In this document: piece by piece, positions 9,282 through 17,509 of the stretch
Layout of the letters: each line of letters opens with the position of its first letter
Position numbering within the stretch: position 1 is the first letter of the stretch
DNA from: Achromobacter agilis
GTDB lineage: Bacteria; Pseudomonadota; Gammaproteobacteria; Burkholderiales; Burkholderiaceae_B
Length of the DNA: 64,000 nt
Assembly (NCBI RefSeq): GCF_900496965.1
Contig: NZ_UFQB01000012.1
Coordinates: 113,017 to 177,016, forward strand
Direction: 5' to 3'
The notes under the pieces: model-generated
Told to the model about the DNA's origin: nothing
Databases searched by the model: none
Seen by the model: only the letters and a program-made list of their open reading frames with translations
Program-made: the position numbers and the translations under genes

Positions 9282-9298
9282 TTATCGCATAGCGATAA
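9282..9298. promoter_or_regulatory. Palindromic operator candidate for the IclR regulator
   Basis: TTATCGC-ATA-GCGATAA is a perfect 7-bp inverted repeat with a 3-base centre, in the spacer between the divergent IclR and oxidase genes. IclR family members bind short palindromes in such spacers. A separate perfect 12-bp palindrome, AGAGATATCTCT, lies just upstream at 9258-9269. Binding is inferred from position only. Confidence 0.5.
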
Positions 9299-9345
9299 AA
9301 CCATACAACGGGCTGACAACGCAAGTGTCGATTTCCCCGGATTTG

Positions 9346-10623
9346 ATGCGCTCCCCTCCATCGCCCGTACTGCCCGCGGCGGTCGACGTGGCAATCATCG
9401 GCGCCGGCATCATCGGCGTAAGCACCGCGTATGCCCTGGCCCGTGCCGGCGTGCGCGTCGCAGTCCTTGAGAAAGGCACGGTGGCGTGCGAACAGTCCTC
9501 GCGCAATTGGGGATGGGTGCGCACGCTGGGCCGGGATTTTCCCGAGGTTCCGCTGGCGCTGCGCGCGAACCAGCTGTGGGGCCAGATCCAGGACCAGATC
9601 GATGTCGGCTTCCGCCGCAGCGGCATTCTGTATCTGCAGGAGTCCGACGCCGATGCGGCCGGGCACCAGGCATGGATCGACGGCGCGCGCGCCTATGGCA
9701 TCGATGCCAGGCTGCTGGACAGCCGCGAGGCCCGCGGCTTGCTGCCGCAGACCGCGCGCGGCTGGACCGGCGCCCTGTACAGCGCCACCGATGGCGTGGC
9801 CGAACCGCAGCTTGCCGCCCCCGCCATCGCAACGCTGGCGCGCGCCGCGGGCGCGCAAATCCTGGAAGGTTGCGCCGTACGCGGCGTGGAACTGTCCGCC
9901 GGCCGCGTTTCCGCGGTGCTCACCGAACATGGACGCATCGCCGCCTCCTCCGTGCTGGTCGCCGCCGGCGCATGGTCGCGGCTGTTCTGCGGCAATCTGG
10001 GCGCCGATTTTCCCCAATTGAAAGTCCGGGGTTCGGTGCTGCGCACCTCGCCCGTCGAGGCGGGCCCGGCTGCCGCGGTCAATGGCAAGAACTTCACCTG
10101 CCGCAGGCGCGCCGACGGCGGCTATACGGTGTCGCAGTTCGGCGCGTCGATGGCCGACGTGGTGCCGGACAGCTTCCGGCTCATGCGCCACTTCCTGCGT
10201 TCCTGGCTCGCCAACCGCGACTTCGTGCGGTTGCGCTTCGGCAAACGGTTCTTTGAAGAATTGGGAATTCCGCGCCATTTCCCCGCGGACCGCGCCTCGC
10301 CGTTCGAGCGGTATCGCGTGCTGGATCCACCCCCGTCGGAACGCGGTATCGAACAGGCCTGGAGCCGGCTGGTGCATGCGTTTCCCGTGTTCCGCCACGC
10401 GCGCATCCTGCAGTCATGGGCCGGCTATATCGACGTGACCCCGGACGCCATGCCGGTCATGGACGCGGTGCCGCGCCTGCCCGGCCTGTACCTGGCGTCG
10501 GGGTTTTCGGGACACGGCTTCGGCATCGGCCCCGCGGCTGGCGAAGCCATGGCGCAGCTGATCCAGGGCCAGACGCCCGCCATCGATCTGCACCCATTCC
10601 GCTACGGCCGCTACCGCCCCTAG
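9346..10623 (+). CDS. FAD-dependent amino acid oxidase/dehydrogenase (DAO family)
   Basis: A 425-aa flavoprotein of the D-amino-acid-oxidase/DadA-like group, which oxidises amines or N-alkyl amino acids. A dinucleotide-binding Rossmann motif VAIIGAGIIGVSTAYALARAG is near residues 15-35 and the C-terminal FAD-contacting block GLYLASGFSGHGFGIGPAAGE is intact. The ATG at 9346 is chosen because it gives the normal short lead into the Rossmann motif; longer in-frame readings run into the divergent regulator gene. Downstream, three bases away, is a Bug receptor and then a gamma-glutamyltransferase, consistent with uptake and catabolism of a gamma-glutamyl or N-substituted amino acid (inference). 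Confidence 0.88.
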   Translation: MRSPPSPVLPAAVDVAIIGAGIIGVSTAYALARAGVRVAVLEKGTVACEQSSRNWGWVRTLGRDFPEVPLALRANQLWGQIQDQIDVGFRRSGILYLQESDADAAGHQAWIDGARAYGIDARLLDSREARGLLPQTARGWTGALYSATDGVAEPQLAAPAIATLARAAGAQILEGCAVRGVELSAGRVSAVLTEHGRIAASSVLVAAGAWSRLFCGNLGADFPQLKVRGSVLRTSPVEAGPAAAVNGKNFTCRRRADGGYTVSQFGASMADVVPDSFRLMRHFLRSWLANRDFVRLRFGKRFFEELGIPRHFPADRASPFERYRVLDPPPSERGIEQAWSRLVHAFPVFRHARILQSWAGYIDVTPDAMPVMDAVPRLPGLYLASGFSGHGFGIGPAAGEAMAQLIQGQTPAIDLHPFRYGRYRP

Positions 10624-10626
10624 GAG

Positions 10627-11655
10627 ATGCCCCTCATGTTCGCTTGCGCATTGGCCTTACTGCATCCACGGCGGCTCGCCCGCCGCGCCGCCGCGGCGTC
10701 GGGCCTGGCTGCCCTGATCGCGCTGGCCCAGCCCTGCACGGCCCTCGCCGCCGACGCCTGGCCCGACAAACCCATCCGCATGATCGTCGGCTATCCGCCG
10801 GGCGCCGGTACCGACACCGTGGCGCGCGTGCTGGCGCAGCAGCTGGGCAAACAACTGAAACAGCCGGTCGTCGTGGAGAACCGCGCCGGCGCCAGCGGCA
10901 CCATCGCCACCCAGCAGGTCATCCGGTCCGAACCCGACGGCTACACGATCCTGTTCGCGACCGCATCGCCCCTGACCGGCGCGCCCCTGACGGTCAAGGG
11001 GCTGACCTACGATCCGATGAATGACCTGATCCCCGTGTCCCGCATCGGCGGCGGCCCGTTCATCCTGGTCGCCAACCCGGCGTTTCCGCCGAACACGCTG
11101 CCGGAACTGGTCGCCTACGCGCGCGCGCATCCAGGCGTCGTCAACTACGCCTCGCCCGGCGTGATGACCGCCAATTATTTTTTCTCCGAACAGCTGAACA
11201 TGGATGCGGGCATCAAGACCGTGCACGTGCCCTACAAGGGCAGCGCCGCCCTGCTGAACGACGTCATGGCCGGACAGGTGCAATACACGCTGGACACTCC
11301 GGGCACCACCCTGCCCCTGATCAAGTCGGGCAAGCTCAAGGCGCTGGCGATTTTCAGCGAGAAGCGCCTGGATCGCGCGCCCGGCATCCCCACCGCCAAG
11401 GAAAGCGGATTCCCCAACATGGTGGGTGGCTCCTGGTATGGGCTGCTGCTGCCCAAGGGCACGCCGCCGGAGATCGTCGACGCGCTCTACAAGGCCACCA
11501 AGATCGCCCTGTCCGGCGAGGAAGTGCGCCACGCCATGGAAGAACGCGACGTGATCATCGAAGGCAGCACGCCGGACCAGTTCCGGACCTATCTGCATGC
11601 CGAATTCAAGCGCTGGCAAGACGTGACCGAGAAACTGGGCATCAAACCGCAGTGA
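10627..11655 (+). CDS. Bug family tripartite tricarboxylate transporter receptor
   Basis: A 342-aa periplasmic solute receptor of the Bug (TctC-like) family, greatly expanded in Bordetella and relatives. A signal peptide of about 40 residues ends at ALAADA, followed by the family opening WPDKPIRMIVGYPPGAGTDTVAR, VENRAGASG, then PYKGSAALLNDVMAGQVQ. An in-frame ATG at 10636 is an equally plausible start. No membrane components (TctA/TctB) lie alongside, the usual arrangement for Bug proteins. It is placed between the FAD oxidase and gamma-glutamyltransferase genes under a probable IclR regulator. Confidence 0.94.
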   Translation: MPLMFACALALLHPRRLARRAAAASGLAALIALAQPCTALAADAWPDKPIRMIVGYPPGAGTDTVARVLAQQLGKQLKQPVVVENRAGASGTIATQQVIRSEPDGYTILFATASPLTGAPLTVKGLTYDPMNDLIPVSRIGGGPFILVANPAFPPNTLPELVAYARAHPGVVNYASPGVMTANYFFSEQLNMDAGIKTVHVPYKGSAALLNDVMAGQVQYTLDTPGTTLPLIKSGKLKALAIFSEKRLDRAPGIPTAKESGFPNMVGGSWYGLLLPKGTPPEIVDALYKATKIALSGEEVRHAMEERDVIIEGSTPDQFRTYLHAEFKRWQDVTEKLGIKPQ

Positions 11656-11719
11656 CCTGCCTGCCCCGCCCCCGCGCGCAACGCGCGCCTGCGCACACCG
11701 CCCCATATCGGAGACCTCG

Positions 11720-13483
11720 ATGCCCGCAACGCCCTACGCGCCCGATCTGACCTCGGGCAGCGCCCCCACCTCCATGCGGCCCACGCTGGCCGGCCTGAAC
11801 CACATGATCTCGGCTGGCCACTACCTGGCCACGCAGGCCGGCATGGACATCCTGCAGGCCGGCGGCAACGCGGTCGATGCGGGCGTGGCAGCCGGGATCG
11901 CGCTGAGCGTCGTGCAAAGCGACATCGTGAACTTCGGCGGCGTCGCGCCCATCCTGGTCTACCAGGCCAGCACGGGCCGCGTGTCCAGCATCTCTGGCCT
12001 GGGCTATTGGCCCCAGGCGGCCCGGCTGGAAACATTCCTGGAAAAGCACGGCGGCACGATACCGGCCGGCGTCCTGCGCACCGTCATTCCAGCGGCGCCC
12101 GACGCCTGGATTACTGCCCTGGAACGCTTCGGCACGATGCGCTTCAGCGACGTCGCCGCCGGTGCGATACGGCTGGCCCGCGACGGCTTCGTCATGTACC
12201 CGCTGATGGCGGAAGTCCTGGCCGAGAACGAAAAGAACTACGCCCGCTGGGCTTCCAGCGCGGCCATCTACCTGCCCGGCGGCAAACCGCCGGCCGCGGG
12301 GTCCATCTTCCGCCAGGCCGATCTGGCCGCCAGCCTCCAGTACATGGCCGACGAAGAACGTCTGCGCCAGGGCCAGGGCCGCCTGGCTGGCCTGGCCGCC
12401 GCCCGCCGCGCCTTCTACGAAGGCGACATAGCCGCCGCCATCGTCAAGTACCACAAGGAAGAAGGCGGCCTCGTCACCCACGACGACCTGCGAACCTTCT
12501 CCGTCGACGTCGACCCCGCGCTCGTTACCGACTTCCGCGGCACCCAAGTCCACAGTTGCGGCTTCTGGTGCCAGGGGCCGTCGCTGCTGCAGATGCTGAA
12601 CATCCTGGAGCCGCGCGACCTGCGCGCGCTGGGCCACAACACCGCGCCCTATATCCATCTGCTCACCGAAACCATCAAGCTGGCCTTCGCCGACCGCGAA
12701 GTGCATTACGCCGATCCGCGCCACACGCAGGTTCCGCAGATGGCGCTGCTGTCCAAAGCGTATGCGCGCGCCCGGCTCGCGCTGATCGACCCCGATCGCG
12801 CCGGCCCCGATATGCCGCCCGCCGGCCGCCTGCCCGATGCGCGCGACATCGACCTGCGCCCCGCCGGCCCCGGCGACATGACCCGCACCGATCCCAGGCT
12901 GGACACCTCCTACGTTGCCGTGGTCGACAAGGAAGGCAACGCCTTCTCCGCCACGCCCAGCGACGGCTCGTACAACATCCCCGTCATCCCGGGCACCGGC
13001 ATCTGCGCCTCCGGGCGCGGCAGCCAGTCCTGGGCCGAAGCCGGCCACCCCTGCGCCATCGGCCCGGGCCGCCGCCCCCGGCTGACCCCGAACCCGTCCC
13101 TGGCCATCCGCCCCGGCCAGTACGTCATGCCCTTCGGCACCCCCGGCGGCGACGTGCAATGCCAGGCCATGCTGCAGACCTTCCTCAACATGGAGGTCTT
13201 CGGCATGGAGGTGCAACAGGCCGTCGAAGCCCCGCGCTTCGCCACCTTCAGCTTCCCCTCCTCGTTCGAACCGCACAACGCCATGCCGGGCCGCCTCATG
13301 ATCGAGGACTTGGTCGCGCGCGAGGTCGGCGACCGGTTGGCGGCCATGGGACACACGGTCAAATGGTGGCAAGACCGCAGTTGGCGCGCCGGCGCCATGT
13401 GCGCGGTCAGGCACGATCTGGCCTCCGGTATCCGCTACGGCGGCGCCGACCCCAGGCGGCCGGCCTATGCGGCGGGGTGGTAG
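11720..13483 (+). CDS. Gamma-glutamyltransferase family Ntn-hydrolase
   Basis: A 587-aa member of the gamma-glutamyltranspeptidase family, self-cleaving enzymes that hydrolyse or transfer gamma-glutamyl groups. The early block HYLATQAGMDILQAGGNAVDA is conserved, the presumed nucleophile Thr396 lies in DTSYVAVVD, and LTPNPSLAIRPGQ and PGGDVQCQAMLQ follow in the small-subunit half. No signal peptide is evident, unlike classical periplasmic GGT, so a cytosolic member such as those acting on cephalosporins or other gamma-glutamyl amides is possible. It closes the oxidase/Bug cluster. Confidence 0.9.
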   Translation: MPATPYAPDLTSGSAPTSMRPTLAGLNHMISAGHYLATQAGMDILQAGGNAVDAGVAAGIALSVVQSDIVNFGGVAPILVYQASTGRVSSISGLGYWPQAARLETFLEKHGGTIPAGVLRTVIPAAPDAWITALERFGTMRFSDVAAGAIRLARDGFVMYPLMAEVLAENEKNYARWASSAAIYLPGGKPPAAGSIFRQADLAASLQYMADEERLRQGQGRLAGLAAARRAFYEGDIAAAIVKYHKEEGGLVTHDDLRTFSVDVDPALVTDFRGTQVHSCGFWCQGPSLLQMLNILEPRDLRALGHNTAPYIHLLTETIKLAFADREVHYADPRHTQVPQMALLSKAYARARLALIDPDRAGPDMPPAGRLPDARDIDLRPAGPGDMTRTDPRLDTSYVAVVDKEGNAFSATPSDGSYNIPVIPGTGICASGRGSQSWAEAGHPCAIGPGRRPRLTPNPSLAIRPGQYVMPFGTPGGDVQCQAMLQTFLNMEVFGMEVQQAVEAPRFATFSFPSSFEPHNAMPGRLMIEDLVAREVGDRLAAMGHTVKWWQDRSWRAGAMCAVRHDLASGIRYGGADPRRPAYAAGW

Positions 13484-13530
13484 GTTCCCGATAGGGTACG
13501 ATCCGGGCTTCTGAAGCGCCAGGAACGACA

Positions 13531-14340
13531 ATGCTGGAGACCCTACTTGCCCACGTGCCGCTGGAGGCACTCGCCGTCAGAATGCTTGCCACGGCGTTCG
13601 TCGTCATGGCCGTATCCTGGGCAGTGGGCGCCTTCGGTCCGCTTATCGGCGGCGCGTTGGCGGGGCTCCCGATCATCCTCGGGCCGGGGTTCTACTTCCT
13701 GTCCGCGCAGGCCTCCCCGGCGTTCGTCGCGCAGACCGCCGCCTATGCGCTGCTCTCGCTCTGCGCCACGCAGTGCTTCCTGCTGGCCTACATCGCCACG
13801 GCGGAGAAAACCCGTCCATGGACGTGTCTGGCCTACGCCGTCGGCGCCTGGCTCCTGGCGGCGCTCGTACTGCGCCTGCTCCCGGCGTCTGCGTTGTCCG
13901 GCGGCATCATGTTCGTCCTGGTCACCGGCCTGTGCCTGCGCGCCGGCCGGCGGTTCCTCATGCCCCGCGGCCCGGCCAGGGGAAAAGCCGGATTCGGCCT
14001 CCTCCTCCTGCGCGGCCTGCTTGCCGGCATGCTGGTTGCCGCCGTCACCACCGCAAGCCAATGGCTGGGCGCCACCGGCGCCGGCCTGCTGCTGGCCTTT
14101 CCCATCGGCTACAGCGTGGTCGCGGTAACGATCCATCAGAAACTCGGCAGCGCAAACCTCATCGCCACCCTCTACGCCGCGCTGCTCGGCACGGCCAGCC
14201 TGGCCAGCTTCTGCGCCGCGCTCGCGCTTGCCGCCGCGCATTGGACGGCCAACGCCGCGCTCGCCGCCGCCTTGATGGTCTCCATGAGCCTCACGCTGGG
14301 GCTGGTGCTCCGGCGGCGGGCCGTGGCGGCGCGCGCCTAG
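13531..14340 (+). CDS. Multi-span membrane protein of unknown function
   Basis: A 269-aa, almost wholly hydrophobic protein with about seven to nine membrane segments (for example MLATAFVVMAVSWAVGAFGP at 18-37, ALAGLPIILGPGFYFL, GLLAGMLVAAVTT). A GPLIGGALAGLP segment and a later TGAGLLLAFPIGYSVV segment resemble each other, suggesting an internal repeat as seen in two-fold symmetric transporters. No family is named with confidence. It begins 47 bases after the gamma-glutamyltransferase stop, so it could be co-transcribed. Confidence 0.75.
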   Translation: MLETLLAHVPLEALAVRMLATAFVVMAVSWAVGAFGPLIGGALAGLPIILGPGFYFLSAQASPAFVAQTAAYALLSLCATQCFLLAYIATAEKTRPWTCLAYAVGAWLLAALVLRLLPASALSGGIMFVLVTGLCLRAGRRFLMPRGPARGKAGFGLLLLRGLLAGMLVAAVTTASQWLGATGAGLLLAFPIGYSVVAVTIHQKLGSANLIATLYAALLGTASLASFCAALALAAAHWTANAALAAALMVSMSLTLGLVLRRRAVAARA

Positions 14341-14463
14341 CGCAGGCTGCGTTCGGATACACTGCGAACGACCCGCTCGCAGGGCCACATCGCGGCCTCT
14401 CTCCCGCAACACCCGCCCAAGCACGCAGCGGTCCCTCGGCCTCGAGCACACCAGGAGCCTGAA

Positions 14464-14832
14464 ATGACGATCACTGCCGGCGGATGCCACTGCAACGCCA
14501 CCCGGTTCGAACTGGCGCATGCCCCCGCGGAAGTGACCTCCTGCAATTGCAGCATCTGCGCGAAACGCGGCGCGCTCTGGGCCTATTACCAGCCGTCGGA
14601 AGTCACGTTCACCCGGCATGAGGCGGACAGCACCTATCAATGGGGCGCCAGGATGTGCACATTCCATTTCTGTCCTCAATGCGGCTGCTCCACCTATAAC
14701 GAAACGCCGTCCTGGACCGAAAAAGGCCCCGACCCCGACCACCCGCTGATCGCCATCAACGCCCGCTTGATCGACGACTTCGATCCCGACGCGGTGCCGG
14801 TCCGGAAGGTGGACGGCAAGAACCAATGGTAG
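14464..14832 (+). CDS. GFA family protein (glutathione-dependent formaldehyde-activating enzyme-like)
   Basis: A 122-aa zinc-binding protein with the CENP-V/GFA fold. Cysteines appear in the family spacing: GGCHCNATRFE near residue 8, CNCSICAKRG near 28-35, and FHFCPQCGCSTYN near 64-70, giving structural and exchangeable zinc sites. Most family members have no proven reaction; the formaldehyde-activating label comes from one characterised enzyme. The stop overlaps the ATG of the next gene, so the two are coupled. Confidence 0.9.
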   Translation: MTITAGGCHCNATRFELAHAPAEVTSCNCSICAKRGALWAYYQPSEVTFTRHEADSTYQWGARMCTFHFCPQCGCSTYNETPSWTEKGPDPDHPLIAINARLIDDFDPDAVPVRKVDGKNQW

Positions 14833-16256
14833 CCACCGTGACGCGTCGTCCCGGACTGCTGGCTTCTGCCGCCTTGACTCTGCTGCTTGCCGCCATAGCC
14901 CCTGCGCAGGCCGCGGGCATGAATTGCAGCCAGGCCCGCAGCGCCTCGGAAAAAGCCATTTGCGCCGACGCCGACCTCGTCCGCCTCGACGCCGACCTGG
15001 CCGCCGCCTACGCCGCGCTCGGCCGGGCGAAGCCCGATACCCGCGACGCCTTGCGGCAAAGCCAACGCGACTGGCTCGCGCGCCGCAACGCCTGCGCCGC
15101 CGATGCCGCCTGCCTGCGTTGGCAATACGAACTGCGTCTGGACGCCCTACAAGGGCAACTGCGCCGCGCGCAGGCCTACCGCCCCGACGGCACCGACCTG
15201 CAGGCCCTGGAAGACTTCCGCCGGGCCGTGGAAGCGGCCGCCAGCCAGGACGCCGCGTTTCCGCTGGAGACCGCACTCAAGGCCCTATCGGCCAGCGGCG
15301 GAACCACCAGTTTCTCCAATGTGCGCGACAAGGAAGACGACATCGAGGCCCATTTCCCGACTGCCCGCCCGACCGGCGTCAGCGAGGACGAATGGCGCGC
15401 CCTGCTCGCCTCCGACGTCGATAGCGGCGGCGAGAACGGCGTCGCTTCGTACACCTTGATAGACCTGGATGGAGACGGGTTGCGCGATCTGGCGATCGAC
15501 TCCTACGTCGGCGGCACCGGCCTCTTCTCTGAAATCAGCACCCTGCGCAGGATCGGCGCCCGGTTCGGCGCGCCGTCCGGCCAATCCGCGGAAGCGAACC
15601 GCGCGGACGCGCCATCCGGCGCAACCCTCTATTCCCTCAACGATCGTGGCGCCAACCAGGCCGGAGAATGGATTCGGCTGCGCGGCCGCGTCTACGCCGC
15701 CTATCGCTCGAGCCGGTACGGCATGGACAGCGTATACCTGCTGCACCCGCTGGCCGAGGTCGGCGATGCGCCCACGCTCACCGTGCGCTACCGCTATGAC
15801 TTGTCCGTGCCGCGCCAGCAGAAAAATGAAACGACCGGCGCGGTCCGGGCGCTAGACGAAGCCCTGCATGCGGCGTTGACCCGCGCGCTGGCACAGATCG
15901 ACCCGGAACGGGTCGCGACGCCCGGCGAGCCCGCCAAACCGCTGTGCCCGATGCCGGCCAACACAAAAGAAGACGAACGCTCCCAGTACTACAGCTTCGG
16001 CCCCGGGCACTACGCCTACGAAACCGTGGCCGACGTTGCCGTGCAACTGCGCTCCGGTTGCGCCATCGCGAGGCTGGCCGACTGGTTCGGCGGCTACAGC
16101 GCCAAGGATGGCCTGTACGCGCAGCTGTGGGTCCGCGGCACGGCCGACGACGCGCGGACGGATACCTACAACGTGCACGGCGTACGCCGGGCGGTGCGCT
16201 ACGGCACCGCTGTCGGCCCGGTTGCAACCGGCGACGACGCGCAAGGCGCCCAGTAA
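14826..16256 (+). CDS. Secreted protein with LprI (DUF1311) domain
   Basis: A 476-aa exported protein. The signal peptide (LLASAALTLLLAAIAPAQAAG) precedes an LprI/DUF1311 domain at about residues 35-115: CSQARSASEKAICADADL, then LRQSQRDWLARRNACAADAACL, with the four cysteines typical of this lysozyme-inhibitor-like family. The remaining 350 residues form a separate domain containing LIDLDGDGLRDLAIDSYVGG, which looks like an Asp-rich calcium-type loop, but no family is assigned. The start at 14826 overlaps the GFA stop; a GTG at 14838 is also possible. Role in the envelope is unknown. Confidence 0.78.
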   Translation: MVATVTRRPGLLASAALTLLLAAIAPAQAAGMNCSQARSASEKAICADADLVRLDADLAAAYAALGRAKPDTRDALRQSQRDWLARRNACAADAACLRWQYELRLDALQGQLRRAQAYRPDGTDLQALEDFRRAVEAAASQDAAFPLETALKALSASGGTTSFSNVRDKEDDIEAHFPTARPTGVSEDEWRALLASDVDSGGENGVASYTLIDLDGDGLRDLAIDSYVGGTGLFSEISTLRRIGARFGAPSGQSAEANRADAPSGATLYSLNDRGANQAGEWIRLRGRVYAAYRSSRYGMDSVYLLHPLAEVGDAPTLTVRYRYDLSVPRQQKNETTGAVRALDEALHAALTRALAQIDPERVATPGEPAKPLCPMPANTKEDERSQYYSFGPGHYAYETVADVAVQLRSGCAIARLADWFGGYSAKDGLYAQLWVRGTADDARTDTYNVHGVRRAVRYGTAVGPVATGDDAQGAQ

Positions 16257-16408
16257 CGCGAGCGGGGACGCGTGGCCGCGCTGGTCCAGAAACCAGAACC
16301 CTTTACAGCCTGGCTTCAATATTGATCTAACGCAAGCGGTCACCTCGGAGAATGCCGCCAGAAGCGCTACGCTGACGGTTCACCCGACACGCACTTCAGG
16401 AGACTGCC

Positions 16409-17509
16409 ATGCCCGCCATGATGAAAGCTGCTGTATTTGTCGAACCCGGCCGTATCGACATCGTCGACAAGCCGATTCCGGACGTTGGTCCCAACGATGC
16501 CCTGATACGCATCACCACGACGACGATCTGCGGCACCGATATCCATATCCTCAAAGGCGAATATCCGGTGGCGCCCGGGCTGACTATCGGCCATGAGCCC
16601 GTTGGCATCATCGAAAAACTTGGCAGCGCGGTAACAGGCTACCAGGAGGGGCAGCGGGTCATCGCCGGGGCGATCTGCCCCAACTTCAACTCGTATGCCG
16701 CCCAGGACGGCGTCGCATCGCAAGACGGCAGCTACCTCGCGGCGATGGGGCTTTGCGGCTGCCATGGTTACCAGGCCACGGCCGGCTGGCGATTCGGCAA
16801 CAAGATCGACGGCACCCAGGCGGAATACGTGCTCGTGCCAGACGCGCAGGCCAATTTGGCGCCGGTGCCCGACGGCCTGACGGACGAACAAGTGCTGATG
16901 TGCCCGGACATCATGTCCACGGGCTTCAAGGGCGCGGAAAACGCCAATATCCGCATCGGCGACGTCGTGGCGGTTTTCGCCCAGGGCCCGATCGGCCTGT
17001 GCGCCACGGCCGGAGCCCGGCTCCTGGGAGCCTCTACCATCATCGCCGTAGACGGAAACGCCCACCGGCTGGATGTTGCCCGGGCACTGGGCGCCGACGT
17101 CACGCTGAACTTCCGCGACTGCGATGCCGTGGACGAGATCCTGCGCCTTACCGGCGGGCGCGGCGTCGATTCGGCGATCGAGGCGCTGGGGCTGCAAAGC
17201 ACCTTCGAGTCGGCCTTGCGCGTGCTCAAGCCCGGCGGCACCCTCTCCAGCCTGGGCGTCTATTCCGAAGACCTGAAGATCCCCGTGAGCGCGTTCGCGG
17301 CGGGCCTGGGCGACCACAAGATCAATACGGCGCTGTGCCCGGGCGGCAAGGAACGCATGCGCCGCCTGATGAACGTCATCCAGTCCGGCCGCGTGGATCT
17401 TGGCGTGATGGTCACCCACCAATACAAGCTCGACGACATCGTCGAGGCCTACGACCTGTTCGCCCATCAGCGCGACAACGTACTCAAGGTCGCCGTCAAG
17501 CCCGCCTGA
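16409..17509 (+). CDS. Zinc-dependent alcohol dehydrogenase (MDR superfamily)
   Basis: A 366-aa medium-chain dehydrogenase oxidising an alcohol with NAD(P)+. The catalytic zinc ligands are visible as Cys41 (CGTDIH) and His62-Glu63 (GHEP), and the cofactor-binding segment is VVAVFAQGPIGLCATAGARLLGA. It resembles the secondary-alcohol/isopropanol dehydrogenase branch rather than horse-liver-type enzymes. A GGAG lies ten bases before the start. Its last 14 bases overlap the convergent P-type ATPase gene. Confidence 0.92.
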   Translation: MPAMMKAAVFVEPGRIDIVDKPIPDVGPNDALIRITTTTICGTDIHILKGEYPVAPGLTIGHEPVGIIEKLGSAVTGYQEGQRVIAGAICPNFNSYAAQDGVASQDGSYLAAMGLCGCHGYQATAGWRFGNKIDGTQAEYVLVPDAQANLAPVPDGLTDEQVLMCPDIMSTGFKGAENANIRIGDVVAVFAQGPIGLCATAGARLLGASTIIAVDGNAHRLDVARALGADVTLNFRDCDAVDEILRLTGGRGVDSAIEALGLQSTFESALRVLKPGGTLSSLGVYSEDLKIPVSAFAAGLGDHKINTALCPGGKERMRRLMNVIQSGRVDLGVMVTHQYKLDDIVEAYDLFAHQRDNVLKVAVKPA

